Origin: Tritrichomonas musculus
Lineage: Eukaryota; Parabasalia; Tritrichomonadida; Tritrichomonadidae
NCBI GenBank assembly: GCA_039105265.1
Contig: JAPFFF010000004.1
Coordinates: 1,984,001 to 2,048,000, forward strand
Direction: 5' to 3'
DNA length: 64,000 bases
A program made the position numbers and the translations under genes. Below are positions 1 through 9,874 of the stretch, in pieces. Positions within the stretch are counted from its first letter, which is position 1, and each line of letters starts with the position of its first letter. The notes beneath the pieces were generated by a model. That model was not told the origin of the DNA. It did not search any database and saw only the letters and a program-made list of their open reading frames with translations.

Positions 1-318
1 ACAATTCATTGAAATTTCTTTATTCATTATTTCATAAAGCATATCAAACATTTGAATAGTTAAAGATTTATCACCATAAACTTGACAAGTATTTTGATAA
101 ATTAAATTGAAATCCTTTGTAAAATCGTCTATATTAAAATATTTATTATCACTTATTTTATTTTTGATTATTTCAAAGCACATTGGAGTTTTTACGATTG
201 AATAATTATTTTTTTCTTGTTTTTCATCTGGTAATTTTTCGAAATACAGCGAAATTGGTTTTTGGGCTATTTTTTCCATAATTTGATTGAGCTGTGATTT
301 TAAAATCTCTTGCGACAT
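1..318 (-). CDS. Bromodomain protein, N-terminal part (runs off window)
   Basis: Reading the reverse strand from the ATG at 318 gives 106 codons open to the window edge. The N-terminus (MSQEILKSQL) leads straight into a bromodomain-like stretch. A PISLYF motif is followed by YSIVKTPMCFEII, which resembles the ZA-loop Y-x-x-I-x-x-P-M-D-L pattern, then a helix B/C segment (FTKDFNLIYQNTCQVYG). Bromodomains bind acetyl-lysine on histones in the nucleus. The position normally held by the anchoring Asn (NCxxYN) reads Tyr here (NTCQVY), so ligand binding may be atypical. The C-terminus is not in the window, so total length and other domains are unknown. I see no good initiator just upstream. Family assignment is by motif pattern only. 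Confidence 0.6.
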   Translation of the reverse strand, partial: MSQEILKSQLNQIMEKIAQKPISLYFEKLPDEKQEKNNYSIVKTPMCFEIIKNKISDNKYFNIDDFTKDFNLIYQNTCQVYGDKSLTIQMFDMLYEIMNKEISMNC

Positions 319-2901
319 GTAAAAATAATTTTAACGTATTTTATTGAATTTGATTTGAATAGTTTACATACTTTTGAATGGATTCCTATTTTGGTAATTC
401 AATATTTTTGAATTTTTAGAATAATATAATATAATTGATAATAAAAAACATATTAATTAATAAAGAACATAATTTTATAATTGCAATTAGCTTGATAAAA
501 GTTTTTCAAAAGCAAAAACAGACCATAATTTGGCTATTTGGTCTAAATTTAAATAAATTCTCCGATATCTAATACGAAAAACATGAAAAGAAGTTTATTA
601 CTTATATATAAACGATCTTTACTATGCCAAATGTTGCATTAATAAGATTTTTTTTGAATTTCATTGATGAAAAACGATTTAAAAAATATAATTTCAGTAT
701 TTCCACTTATTTTGCAACAGTTATTATACCATAAAACCTTTATATTATATGTATAAAGAGCATATAGATTGAAATAATAGCGATTACAACTTCGTTAAAC
801 CTGAATAAAGTCCTTAGATTTATTGCTGATGAGATTAAACCAAAAAAGGATCGATAATTTTTATATTTTCTTGGTTAAGAATACTATTAATCAAATAAAA
901 TAAAGCAAAAGTTACGAGACCAAACTTATTTTTCATTGAATTCCTAACCTAAACAAAAATTAGCTTACACTTTCTAGTATATCAAATAGAAAAGAAAGCA
1001 CTTGACTGAGTTCACTCTGTTATCATTTTCTCATTTCAAATATTGATATAAAAATAGTATGCATTAAGGTATTTTCTTTTTTCTTTCCTTAAGCCTGAAA
1101 GTAATAATTGATCATGCTGCTAAACGAGACTCGTTATTTGTTCCTAGTAGGTATCATAGCATAGTTAATTGTAACAATCCATATTTAGTTCTGATAGATT
1201 TATGATGGAGGTTAAAAAAAATTATTGATATTCAAACTACATTTTTCATTTAAATAGATTTGATTACTCCTTATGCTTTTTCAATCATCAGTAGTTGATA
1301 GCCTAAATTGTAAAAATGTATGGAATGCTTTATTTCTCCAGAAAAATACTAAGTTCAACAAATTGTTTTACTGTGATTGTGTTGTGAGCTTAAGGGAAGA
1401 TTTTAATGATATGAGTTAATACTTGGTAATTTATTAATTATTTGATTAAAATAAATGCATTTTTAATATTAAAAACTCCCTTATGCTCATAGAAATTAGT
1501 CAATATCAACCATATATGTAATATAATGAAAACTTTTTTGATATTCCAATACTGTAATAAGCAAGCATAAGTCACAGAAAATCATTCATCAAAAAGGTGA
1601 TTCTCAATCTTGGAAAACATATATAATCGGTTGTTTTCATTTGTTTGAGCCTATTTAAAGCTGTGACTCAAAATGAAATTTCGTTCCTAGGAATTGAGGT
1701 AGGGGAAATCAAGGTTTTCTTATCTTATATTTAATAACTAATTGAATGATAAAAAAAAATCCCATTATTAAACTCAATAAGTATAATAATTTTCAGCATA
1801 CTTCTTCAAACTTTTGATAAAAACACAATATAAAAGGTTATAAATAGGTAAACTAGTTGAATAAACTTGAATTGTTCTATTTCACAGAACTGTTGTTGAG
1901 TTTAAAAGACGTTTTTTAAATTATAAATGAATAAATGAAAAAGGATATTATAAATATATAATATTGGTGCTTAATAACAAATTTAACATGGCCTTGAACA
2001 TATATATGTACTAATAATTATTGAAATAGAACTAAAAAAGAACAAATTTAGATTTTTAAAATTTGAATATTTTACATCTTTGAAAATTTTTATTCAAAAA
2101 GTTTTTAAAAATAATGAGAATTCATTCAAATAATAAAAAACACTATTTTCATTTTATGATAGAAAAACGACCATCAAACCCGTCTTAACTAAATCAGCAA
2201 ACTCTTTGAACTTAATAAATTCAAAAATATTCGCATTCGAGCAATTTTTTTTTATTTTATTATTGCTAGCCTTCAATTTCAGATTATTCAAGCAAACCAC
2301 TTTTTAAAACCTTTTATGTTTTATTTTATTATTGCTAGCCTAATTTTATTATTGCTATTAAAAAAACTTAATTATTATTTTCGATTGAAATTCAAAAAGA
2401 AACAAAAATACTTTTATTTGTATTTTTTAGCTTGTTTAACAATATATTAAGATAATTCACTTCAATGTTTAACTCTAATGTACATTATTATAATTCATAA
2501 CTATAGGAAATTTTAGTAAATGAATTCTGATTAATATTTGCCTCTTTTTTAATAGATTCAAAGGAAATTAATATGCTGGAATAGATTTATTCAAAGGAAT
2601 TTATTAGTCGAATCTATTTTTCAAACATTTGTTATTTATTCCAGTATATTTATTTTTTATTGATCAATATTATTGTATTTATTTATTTTTATTTTCGTAT
2701 GATGCTAGTCAAATTAATAGATAAATATATTTTTTGTTTATACGATAATTCAATTAAAATTTTTCGAACTTTACTTTTGTGAAGATATAAAAATTTTTCA
2801 AATTTGGAAAATTTTTCAATTTTTTAATCTAACTAATCCTTGCTCATTTACAACATAATCATCAATAACAAAGCTTTGAAGATAATACGTTATGAAGTTG
2901 A

Positions 2902-2968
2902 TTTTTCAATATCATAGAAAAAATAATCTTGCTTTTTCAATATCATAGAAAAAATAATCTTGCTTTTT
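2902..2968. repeat. 31-bp tandem duplication
   Basis: The unit TTTTTCAATATCATAGAAAA and its continuation occurs twice in direct succession with a 31-bp step (2902 and 2933). The copies are essentially identical, so the duplication is recent. It lies in non-coding AT-rich DNA. Confidence 0.75.
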
Positions 2969-4660
2969 GTGTGCATCTGAAATTCTTTCAATTTGTTTAT
3001 TTCAAATTTGAATACATTTTAGCGAAAATATAAAATACACTCAAAAAATCTTCCCTCTCAATTATTTTCTATGCTTTTTTTCTATATATGTTTTACTAAA
3101 TGCTATATTTCGTTTTTGTTGGTTTTATATAACGCATTTTTAACATTTTAAAATTTTTATATTTTTTATTCATTCAATTTTTGGCCTCTCAAAAAGCTGG
3201 GGCTTCATTTTCTCTTGGAATAAGAGAAATTTTATAGACATACCATATGAAAAATTTTTTTTGAATGGATAAAATGAGTTTTTCATTCAAATATAATCAA
3301 CATAAATCAAATTAGAAAATCCTTCCAATATTTTAATAAGTTATTATATATAATGTGTTCTATTTATATATTTAGTTTGTTTCGATTATTACAGTTATTT
3401 AAATACTTTTGACACTTTACATCCAATCGCTGTACCGTAAATTTTACGTATAACGAAATTTTATGTATAATGAGACCATATTAAGGTTGAACAAAAGCAG
3501 TATATTTTATCATATTATAATATAATAAAATATATGATGATAAAAAATTTATTTACTAAATATAATGGTAAAATTGACGTATGATATAAAAATAAACTAA
3601 TTTTTCTTTTTGAATGAAAATTTTACAATTTGATAAGTTTAGAAAAAAAATGATGTTTTGTATAAATATTATAGCAAATATGAGGAAAATCCAATTTAAA
3701 ATATAAGATATATTTTTTAGTTAATTTATTAAATTGAATTTATTTTTTATGAAATATTTGAATCATCAGAAAATTGAGATCAATTCTATGAAATTATTAT
3801 ATGCTTCAGAATATTGAGCATTTTTTTAAGAAATAATTGTGAGATTGTAAGATATAAACAATTGTAAAATTGTGAGAAAATAAAGATTTCTGAAAAGTAA
3901 AAATATGTAAAGTATTCAAAGAAAAAATCTATCCAAAATAAAGTCCCCAGCGTCGGAATTTTTGATTTTTTAAAATAAATCTTTTTAAAATCAAAAAATA
4001 TGGCCAATTTTTCAAATTTTAACTCAGGTTGAAAAGATTAGCTGAGTGATTATTTATGAAATTATCTCTACTTTTAGCAAGATATACAATAATTTAAATA
4101 TATTATATAATGATATTATTAATTTTATGAATATTTAATAAAAAAAATTAAAATTTATAATGATATATTTCGCAAAATATGTATTTTCGTTGTCACTTTT
4201 TGAATACTACAAAATTGAATGAATACCTTAATAAGGCCTGTATAATGTAATTTTTCATTTACACTGTAAATTTTACAGTTTATAAACTGAGTTCAAAAAA
4301 CTTTACCTCAATTTCATATTTTAAATCATTTTATCTTTTTTATCAAACAATTTAATTGCATTATTCTTCATTAATAATATATTAGATAATTATCATAATA
4401 TTAATTAAATTTTAAAACATTAATTCATATTTAAAATATAAAGATATGATTATTTTAAATTGAGAGGGAGGTAATGTTTTTTTAACTCAAATTTTTAAAT
4501 ACTTTTATTCTATTAATAAATAAATAAACATATAATAATATATTAATTATCTATCTAATATATAGATATATAAACTAAAATAATAATTATATTAAATATA
4601 ATAAATTATAAACAAAAATAAAGCTGTTTTAAATTTTTATTTTAATAAGTTAAAGTTAGT

Positions 4661-4700
4661 TGAAAAACTGGTCGACATCATGAAAAACTAGTCGACATCA
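4661..4700. repeat. 20-bp tandem duplication with GTCGAC core
   Basis: TGAAAAACTGGTCGACATCA is followed immediately by a copy differing at one base (ACTAGTCGAC). The GTCGAC core also occurs in the inverted repeats of the transposon at 46121-51259, but the flanking bases differ, so I do not call this the same element. Confidence 0.6.
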
Positions 4701-4925
4701 TCGAACTTTTTGTGTAATTTTTTAGAAAATTTTGTTTATCTCCTCAGAAATCGCTAAAAACTGGTCTACATTCAATTATTCACAATTTTTATTATCTCCT
4801 CACTTTTTCAGAAAATTGAAAATTTGTTAAAAATTTATTTTTATTTTATTTTAGAGTGCGATCAGAGTACAACAACATAATTCCTTCAAGAAGAATGTTT
4901 CCCTGATATGAATTATCATTCCGTT

Positions 4926-4931
4926 TCATAA
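4926..4931 (+). promoter_or_regulatory. Initiator-like motif of the ankyrin relic
   Basis: TCATAA lies directly before the ATG at 4934, and a second TCATTC lies at 4917. Trichomonad genes characteristically carry an initiator of the form TCA-Y-W within about 20 bases of the start codon. The motif fits by position, but it is short and could arise by chance in AT-rich DNA. Confidence 0.35.
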
Positions 4932-4933
4932 TT

Positions 4934-5320
4934 ATGGATATATATCCTAATGTATATACAGAAATTATTGATTTTACGAAAAATATAATGCATTATTTCG
5001 AAAAATCATCATATATAATCAATACAAATCTCGAAAATCTCAAGAATATCATTGAATACAATCGTTTTAAAAATGAAAATGAGTTATATAATCGTTCAAG
5101 ATTAATATATTTAAATATAGTTAGAAATGGGTTTTGTGCCAATTCATATGGTAATAACTAAAATTGATTACTGGAATTAGTGAAAATATTGGTGTTAGTT
5201 ATAGAAATTAAATATTTTTCTTTTATTATTAAGGATAATGATGTAAAGATGTTCTTTGTGAACATTAACCATAATATAATTAATAAGCAAATGATAATAA
5301 TGGTAAATGCATCATTTATC
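4934..5320 (+). pseudogene. Decayed N-terminus of an ankyrin-repeat (DUF3447-type) protein
   Basis: A 75-codon frame (4934-5161) starts MDIYPNVYTEIIDFTK. This resembles the conserved N-terminal leader of the large trichomonad ankyrin family, which typically begins M-x-x-Y-P-x-x-Y and precedes the ankyrin array. The match then fades (FKNENELYNRSRLIYLNIVR). After the stop, another frame around 5230-5320 reads KDNDVKMFFVN, like the next block of that family (x-x-D-D-V-K-x-F-I), so at least one frameshift separates the pieces. No ankyrin repeats follow before the next gene. I infer a truncated, decayed copy. Family likeness is from pattern memory, not a search. Confidence 0.5.
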
Positions 5321-5571
5321 TTCAATTGATACATATTTCCTATATATTTGGTAGATATGAAGAAAATTTAAACTTTTACATGAATTTCAATATTCTTTCA
5401 AAATTGAGATTCATTGATTTAACAATTTGAGTAATTTCTCTCAATAATTGAATGAGTTCTATGATGATGTCGACCTGTTTTTTCTGATGTTTACTGGTTT
5501 ATCCACTTACTTTAGGTTCAATCGGAACATTCAAAATTTATTTGAATGTTGTTTGATTGAAAAATTCCACA

Positions 5572-5577
5572 TCACAA
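5572..5577 (+). promoter_or_regulatory. Initiator-like motif supporting the start at 5592
   Basis: TCACAA lies about 20 bases before the ATG at 5592, matching the trichomonad initiator form and spacing. It supports starting the secreted CAP protein at the signal-peptide Met rather than at the upstream in-frame TTG at 5448. Confidence 0.4.
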
Positions 5578-5591
5578 AAATCTTTGCAAAA

Positions 5592-8500
5592 ATGATCTTC
5601 TTTATATTGTTTTTCCAAAAAATAATATGTGATTGCTCATTTAAATCGAATCTCATCACAATCAATGACAATACTTCATTGGCAGATCTTAAAGATGAAT
5701 ATCGTCCCTTATTTCTAAGATTAACAAGTCCTGGCTGCCCTTACTCACCTGCATCACAAGTTCATTGGGAAGCTGCTGCTGAACTTTTCCCACAAGTTGA
5801 TTTTATCACAATTGATTGTTGGCAGAATACTGCAATATGCAGTTTATTCGGATATCCTATAAATACACCTTATCATGGCTTTGTTCTTGCTAATACATCT
5901 GAAGTTTATGATAATGAAGATGCTAAATTTGGCCGTCCTTCTGGTATCAACGATATTGAAAAATCACCGACCAAATTCATTGATGTTATTACGAAATATG
6001 CCAATTTATATCCTATTTCACCACCATTAGCAAATCTTGTTCCAATGATTTCGGATTCTTTTTATAAAAATGCAGGAGATCCAATAATATTATTATATAA
6101 TTCAGAATGCACTGAAGAAGTACCATTTTTAAATGCATGGTCCAAAGCAGCTAATGAAGAACTTCTTTCAAATGGCGATTATTCGACTATTGGTCTACTA
6201 GATTGTTCCAAGTATCCAGATGAATGCCTAAGATGGTCACGCCCTTACGTTGTTCGTACTCCGCGTGCACTTGTATACTCTGGAAAGACCGGTAATTTTG
6301 AAATACTCGATTCATACGATCAAATTAGCCAAGATAAAATACAGAATCTCCTAACAAACGCAGGCTCCCTACCAACTCGACCAACACCAAGTCCAGTTCC
6401 CAATCCAAGTCCTAATAAGCCCATTCTATCACCTGACGACTACGAAGTACTTGAAAATTCTAATCTTCAAAATCGACCATTAAGTGAAGTGAAACAAAAA
6501 TACGTTAATTTTTTCAAAGCCCCAGAAGGAGGACCCTGTTTAAAAGGCTGCGGGGACGAACATGTTGAAACCATCACATGTGATGATATCCCGCCAAATC
6601 CGAAAGATCACGAAAGTTCACTGAATGTAATCAACATGTTTCGATGGCTTGCAGGGCTGTCTGATGATGTTGCTGAAGATGACGAATGGAGCAAGATATG
6701 TGAGAAGACAGCACACAACATTCATCGAACGGGCCGAGTTCCATCCGACCACATTATCAAAGATAACTACCTAACTGATGCTTACTGCGGAGATCCGTCA
6801 TATAAGCAAGTTGCACTAGACAGTCTTTTATCAGAGAACTCAAATTCATGTTTCGAATCGACCTACAAACTATTCAAGGACGAAGGATCGAATAACGATG
6901 GTGTTGTTGGCCATCGAAGGTATCTTTTACATCCAGATTTAAAGAAAGTTGGGTTTGGCTTTTATCCATTCAAACTAGAAAAAATCGAAGGAAATAGATA
7001 TTGGCAAAGGCCTGCAGTTAATTTACTTCGAATTAAGGAAAATGGCAATTTACATTATATTGAGAATGGTGTCCCAGAAAACCTTAAGTTTATTTCTTGG
7101 CCACCAGCAGGACCATTTCCAATCGATCATCTTCCAACAAACTGGCACATTAGTCATCCAATGTTTAAAAATCTTGAAATTACAGATCTTGAAATATTAG
7201 TGACAAGGGATGATGGCATTGAACTTCCAATAACCAGAGCAGTTATTGAAAAGTATAGTGTAAACAAAGACAGCTTAATATTAATAATGTCAAAAGAAGC
7301 AATAAGTCGCTGTCAAGCATTGCATAAAATAAATGTTTTTGTAAAAAATAAAAAAGATAAAAAATTCATTCGCTATTCATTTGAATTATTCAACACGAAT
7401 GAATTCACTGAAGTTTGCTTTTATAACACCAATAAAGATAAGTGTCCATCAACAATTGATGATTCGAATAAAATCAACAGCAAATTTGAAGAAAGTGAAT
7501 TTTTATCAAAAGCAACGAATCTTGTTAAAATTCACGTTGTTGAATCAATTAAATTAACGAATGAATTAATTTTCTCTGCAAAACAAAGATTTGTTGTTTC
7601 TGGAGATAAAATTCAAGGCGTTGTTCATATTCGTTCTGGTGTTGTTGTTGATTTTCAAGATCCAAGCGAGACTGATTTTGTGATTGATTGGAGTGTTCAA
7701 AGCAAAAAAGTTGGTAAACTTGATACTGCAATGAAAGCCAAATCAATTTCAGTTAATGTTATTGACGAAATTGAAGATGCAAGTTTAGACAACATTGTTT
7801 TTTATACAGGAAGAGAAACCCAATGTTCTCTATCAAAATCTGTTCTAAGAGGATCAAATAAAGATGTTTATTACACTTTCGGTGGTACCAATTATAATTA
7901 CGTTTTAATATCATCACCATGCGTTGCTTATGAGAACTTCATTGTTGGTGATGCTTTTGACTCATTCACTGATCTGAAGGACGATTATCCTGGCGTTCAA
8001 GTCAACTCTCTTAATGAGATGAAAAATCAAAATTCATATAAAAGAGTCGTTCGAATTTTCATCAATCCAACAAGTACCGATTACATTCAATCTGATGCTT
8101 TTATTCCTGGAACTAAGAAAGATTACATCTTCGTTAAGACAGGAAATATTGATCAATATTTCCGTTTCTATTGTGATTATTCAATTCGTGATCGTGCCAA
8201 CTCAATCACTTTTCAAGACTTAAGTGATCGTTTTAGTCAAAGTTTGCCGCCTTATAAATTTAATTTGGTTGCTGTTAAAGAAGATTATTCAAGACAAAGG
8301 TGTGAAATTGATAACATCACAATTCGAAACGCTGCTTTCAATGGCTTTTATTCAAAAGACATTTTCTTTCCTTCCGTGAAAGGCGATGAAAAAGCAAAGA
8401 TTCAATTCCCTTATGTTTACATTGATCAAACTTTTGCCAGAGAAAATGTCTTCGATGCACAAAGACCCGCAACTGGAGGCAAGACGCAAACAGAAATAAA

Positions 8501-9803
8501 AATAGATGGAAAATATGATGAATACATAATTAAAGTTGATTTTAAAGGATTGTCTTCATATTCAACTTTGTATAAATGGATAACAATTCTTCCTGATGAA
8601 GGATGTGAATCAAAACCATATAAATTTAAATTCGTTAATAGAGATGATGATAATGATAACTATCCAATAAGTAATAGTGACTTCCCAACCGTTTATTTTG
8701 AGAACTTTAAAGATGTGAAAATTGAACATCCCATCTCAGTTAATGAAAAAAGTTATCTTGACAAATTCGTGTTCCTAAAATGTGGAAAAGTTAGCTTCAA
8801 TGAACAAGAAAATTCAAAACCAATCGAGACTGAAAAACTTGTCCTTTCTGCTGCTTCTGATACACAAATTAATTATGGTGTCACTCTTTTAGTTGATGAA
8901 CTTTCGGCCCAAGATTCAGGCACTTTTCATGTTCCTAATATTGAGGCAAAAAGTTTGACAGTGGCAAATCAACAAGAGTTCGTTGAAGTAAGAGTAACTC
9001 AGAAAATTTCTATTGATAGCTCAACACTTACTCTAAACAAGTGTCAACTACAAGATGAAATAGTAATCGACATCGTCAAGAGTAAAAATGTGTGGCCAAG
9101 TGTCTCGTTGGTCGGAGGAACTGAAATAAAGAATGGCCATATAAACATTGATTTGAAAATGGCAAATCAAAATAAGGCCAATCTTTTAGATGACCAAAAT
9201 CAGATTGAATATGAGGATCATGTAATGATAGGCGGAATTGAATCTGGCTGTGATTCTCTCCTTTCAAGTACTAAACTTATTAATAATGACAATTTTGAAG
9301 TAAAGTGCTCAAAAGATAACAAAAACATGATTGTTGCAAGAGGAACAAAGCCTGATCATGAAGAAATAGTGGAAGAACCATCAAGCAGTGTCAATATTGA
9401 TGATGATGTGCCTTCAAATGATGAAGATAAAAGTGAGAATGATGCTGTAGTGCCTTCAAAAGATGAGGATAAAAGTGAAAATGATGCTGTAGTGCCTTCA
9501 AAAGATGAGGATAAAAGTGAGAATGATGCTGTAGTGCCTTCAAAAGATGAGGATAAAAGTGAAAATGATGCTGTTGTACCTTCAAAAGATGAGGATAAAA
9601 GTGAAAATCAGCCAATTAACCCTGGAAGTGAAGATGGTGGAGGTAAATCATTCCCTGTTGGTGGGATCATTGGAATCGTGATTGGAGTGATCGTTGTCAT
9701 TGCTATAGTGGTCATTGTGGTGGTCATAATGAAGAAGAAAAAGAAGAATGATGAAATGTCCAATGATGAAGGAAATGATGAAAATGATGACGTTGGTTTA
9801 TAA
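5592..9803 (+). CDS. Secreted/surface type I membrane protein with thioredoxin-like and CAP domains
   Basis: 1403 aa from the ATG at 5592; the frame is open further upstream, but 5592 starts a clear signal peptide (MIFFILFFQKIICDC). Residues about 28-140 look thioredoxin-like (TSPGCPYSP, Cys49), and about 165-270 look like a second such domain with conserved Cys but no CxxC. A Pro-rich linker leads to a CAP/SCP-like domain (about 360-560) with GHRRYLLHP and GFGFYP, the family's central motif, then a W-P-P-A-G-x-F-P block. A long, probably beta-rich region follows. Five 14-aa acidic repeats (VVPSKDEDKSENDA, residues about 1273-1340) precede one membrane helix (about 1354-1380) and a Lys-then-acidic cytoplasmic tail. 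CAP proteins are usually secreted; here the domain should sit outside the cell on a membrane stalk. The function of the family in trichomonads is not settled, and surface location is inferred. Confidence 0.75.
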   Translation: MIFFILFFQKIICDCSFKSNLITINDNTSLADLKDEYRPLFLRLTSPGCPYSPASQVHWEAAAELFPQVDFITIDCWQNTAICSLFGYPINTPYHGFVLANTSEVYDNEDAKFGRPSGINDIEKSPTKFIDVITKYANLYPISPPLANLVPMISDSFYKNAGDPIILLYNSECTEEVPFLNAWSKAANEELLSNGDYSTIGLLDCSKYPDECLRWSRPYVVRTPRALVYSGKTGNFEILDSYDQISQDKIQNLLTNAGSLPTRPTPSPVPNPSPNKPILSPDDYEVLENSNLQNRPLSEVKQKYVNFFKAPEGGPCLKGCGDEHVETITCDDIPPNPKDHESSLNVINMFRWLAGLSDDVAEDDEWSKICEKTAHNIHRTGRVPSDHIIKDNYLTDAYCGDPSYKQVALDSLLSENSNSCFESTYKLFKDEGSNNDGVVGHRRYLLHPDLKKVGFGFYPFKLEKIEGNRYWQRPAVNLLRIKENGNLHYIENGVPENLKFISWPPAGPFPIDHLPTNWHISHPMFKNLEITDLEILVTRDDGIELPITRAVIEKYSVNKDSLILIMSKEAISRCQALHKINVFVKNKKDKKFIRYSFELFNTNEFTEVCFYNTNKDKCPSTIDDSNKINSKFEESEFLSKATNLVKIHVVESIKLTNELIFSAKQRFVVSGDKIQGVVHIRSGVVVDFQDPSETDFVIDWSVQSKKVGKLDTAMKAKSISVNVIDEIEDASLDNIVFYTGRETQCSLSKSVLRGSNKDVYYTFGGTNYNYVLISSPCVAYENFIVGDAFDSFTDLKDDYPGVQVNSLNEMKNQNSYKRVVRIFINPTSTDYIQSDAFIPGTKKDYIFVKTGNIDQYFRFYCDYSIRDRANSITFQDLSDRFSQSLPPYKFNLVAVKEDYSRQRCEIDNITIRNAAFNGFYSKDIFFPSVKGDEKAKIQFPYVYIDQTFARENVFDAQRPATGGKTQTEIKIDGKYDEYIIKVDFKGLSSYSTLYKWITILPDEGCESKPYKFKFVNRDDDNDNYPISNSDFPTVYFENFKDVKIEHPISVNEKSYLDKFVFLKCGKVSFNEQENSKPIETEKLVLSAASDTQINYGVTLLVDELSAQDSGTFHVPNIEAKSLTVANQQEFVEVRVTQKISIDSSTLTLNKCQLQDEIVIDIVKSKNVWPSVSLVGGTEIKNGHINIDLKMANQNKANLLDDQNQIEYEDHVMIGGIESGCDSLLSSTKLINNDNFEVKCSKDNKNMIVARGTKPDHEEIVEEPSSSVNIDDDVPSNDEDKSENDAVVPSKDEDKSENDAVVPSKDEDKSENDAVVPSKDEDKSENDAVVPSKDEDKSENQPINPGSEDGGGKSFPVGGIIGIVIGVIVVIAIVVIVVVIMKKKKKNDEMSNDEGNDENDDVGL
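9408..9609 (+). repeat. 42-bp tandem coding repeat (5 units)
   Basis: Units start at 9408, 9450, 9492, 9534 and 9576 and encode V-P-S-K-D-E-D-K-S-E-N-D-A-V. The period is 14 codons, so copy number can change without a frameshift. The repeats form the juxtamembrane extracellular stalk of the CAP protein. Confidence 0.9.
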
Positions 9804-9818
9804 GTCTTTTTTTTATTA

Positions 9819-9824
<6 letters not shown>

Positions 9825-9856
<32 letters not shown>
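9825..9856 (+). other. Poly(A) tract between convergent genes
   Basis: A run of 32 consecutive A lies between the stop of the CAP protein and the stop of the MutS-like gene, in a gap of only 71 bp. It may help 3'-end formation for one or both genes, or be simple slippage. Shorter A/T runs follow several other genes here (around 19300, 25280, 29630, 40060). Confidence 0.8.
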
Positions 9857-9862
<6 letters not shown>

Positions 9863-9874
9863 TTCTTTTATATT

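Larger units (their letters stand above)
319..4933. other. Gene-poor AT-rich intergenic region
   Basis: About 4.6 kb with no convincing gene; open frames here are short and dominated by AT-rich codons. Small structures are visible. A 31-bp unit is tandemly duplicated at 2902-2968. A direct repeat containing TTATTATTGCTAGCC lies near 2255-2340. A nested imperfect inverted repeat spans 2551-2648 (AATAGATTC/GAATCTATT outside, TATGCTGGAATA/TATTCCAGTATA inside). A 20-bp unit with a GTCGAC core is duplicated at 4661-4700. Nothing else is recognised. Confidence 0.6.

Noticed and set aside
3786-4007. 73-codon reverse frame, Phe/Tyr/Lys-rich
   Set aside because: Composition is that of translated AT-rich spacer, with no domain or initiator.
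5448-5591. Upstream extension of the CAP protein from a TTG codon
   Set aside because: Not an ATG start; the internal Met at 5592 opens a signal peptide and has an initiator-like motif before it.
9391-9615. Reverse frame rich in His/Phe/Tyr
   Set aside because: Antisense of the 42-bp acidic repeat of the CAP protein.
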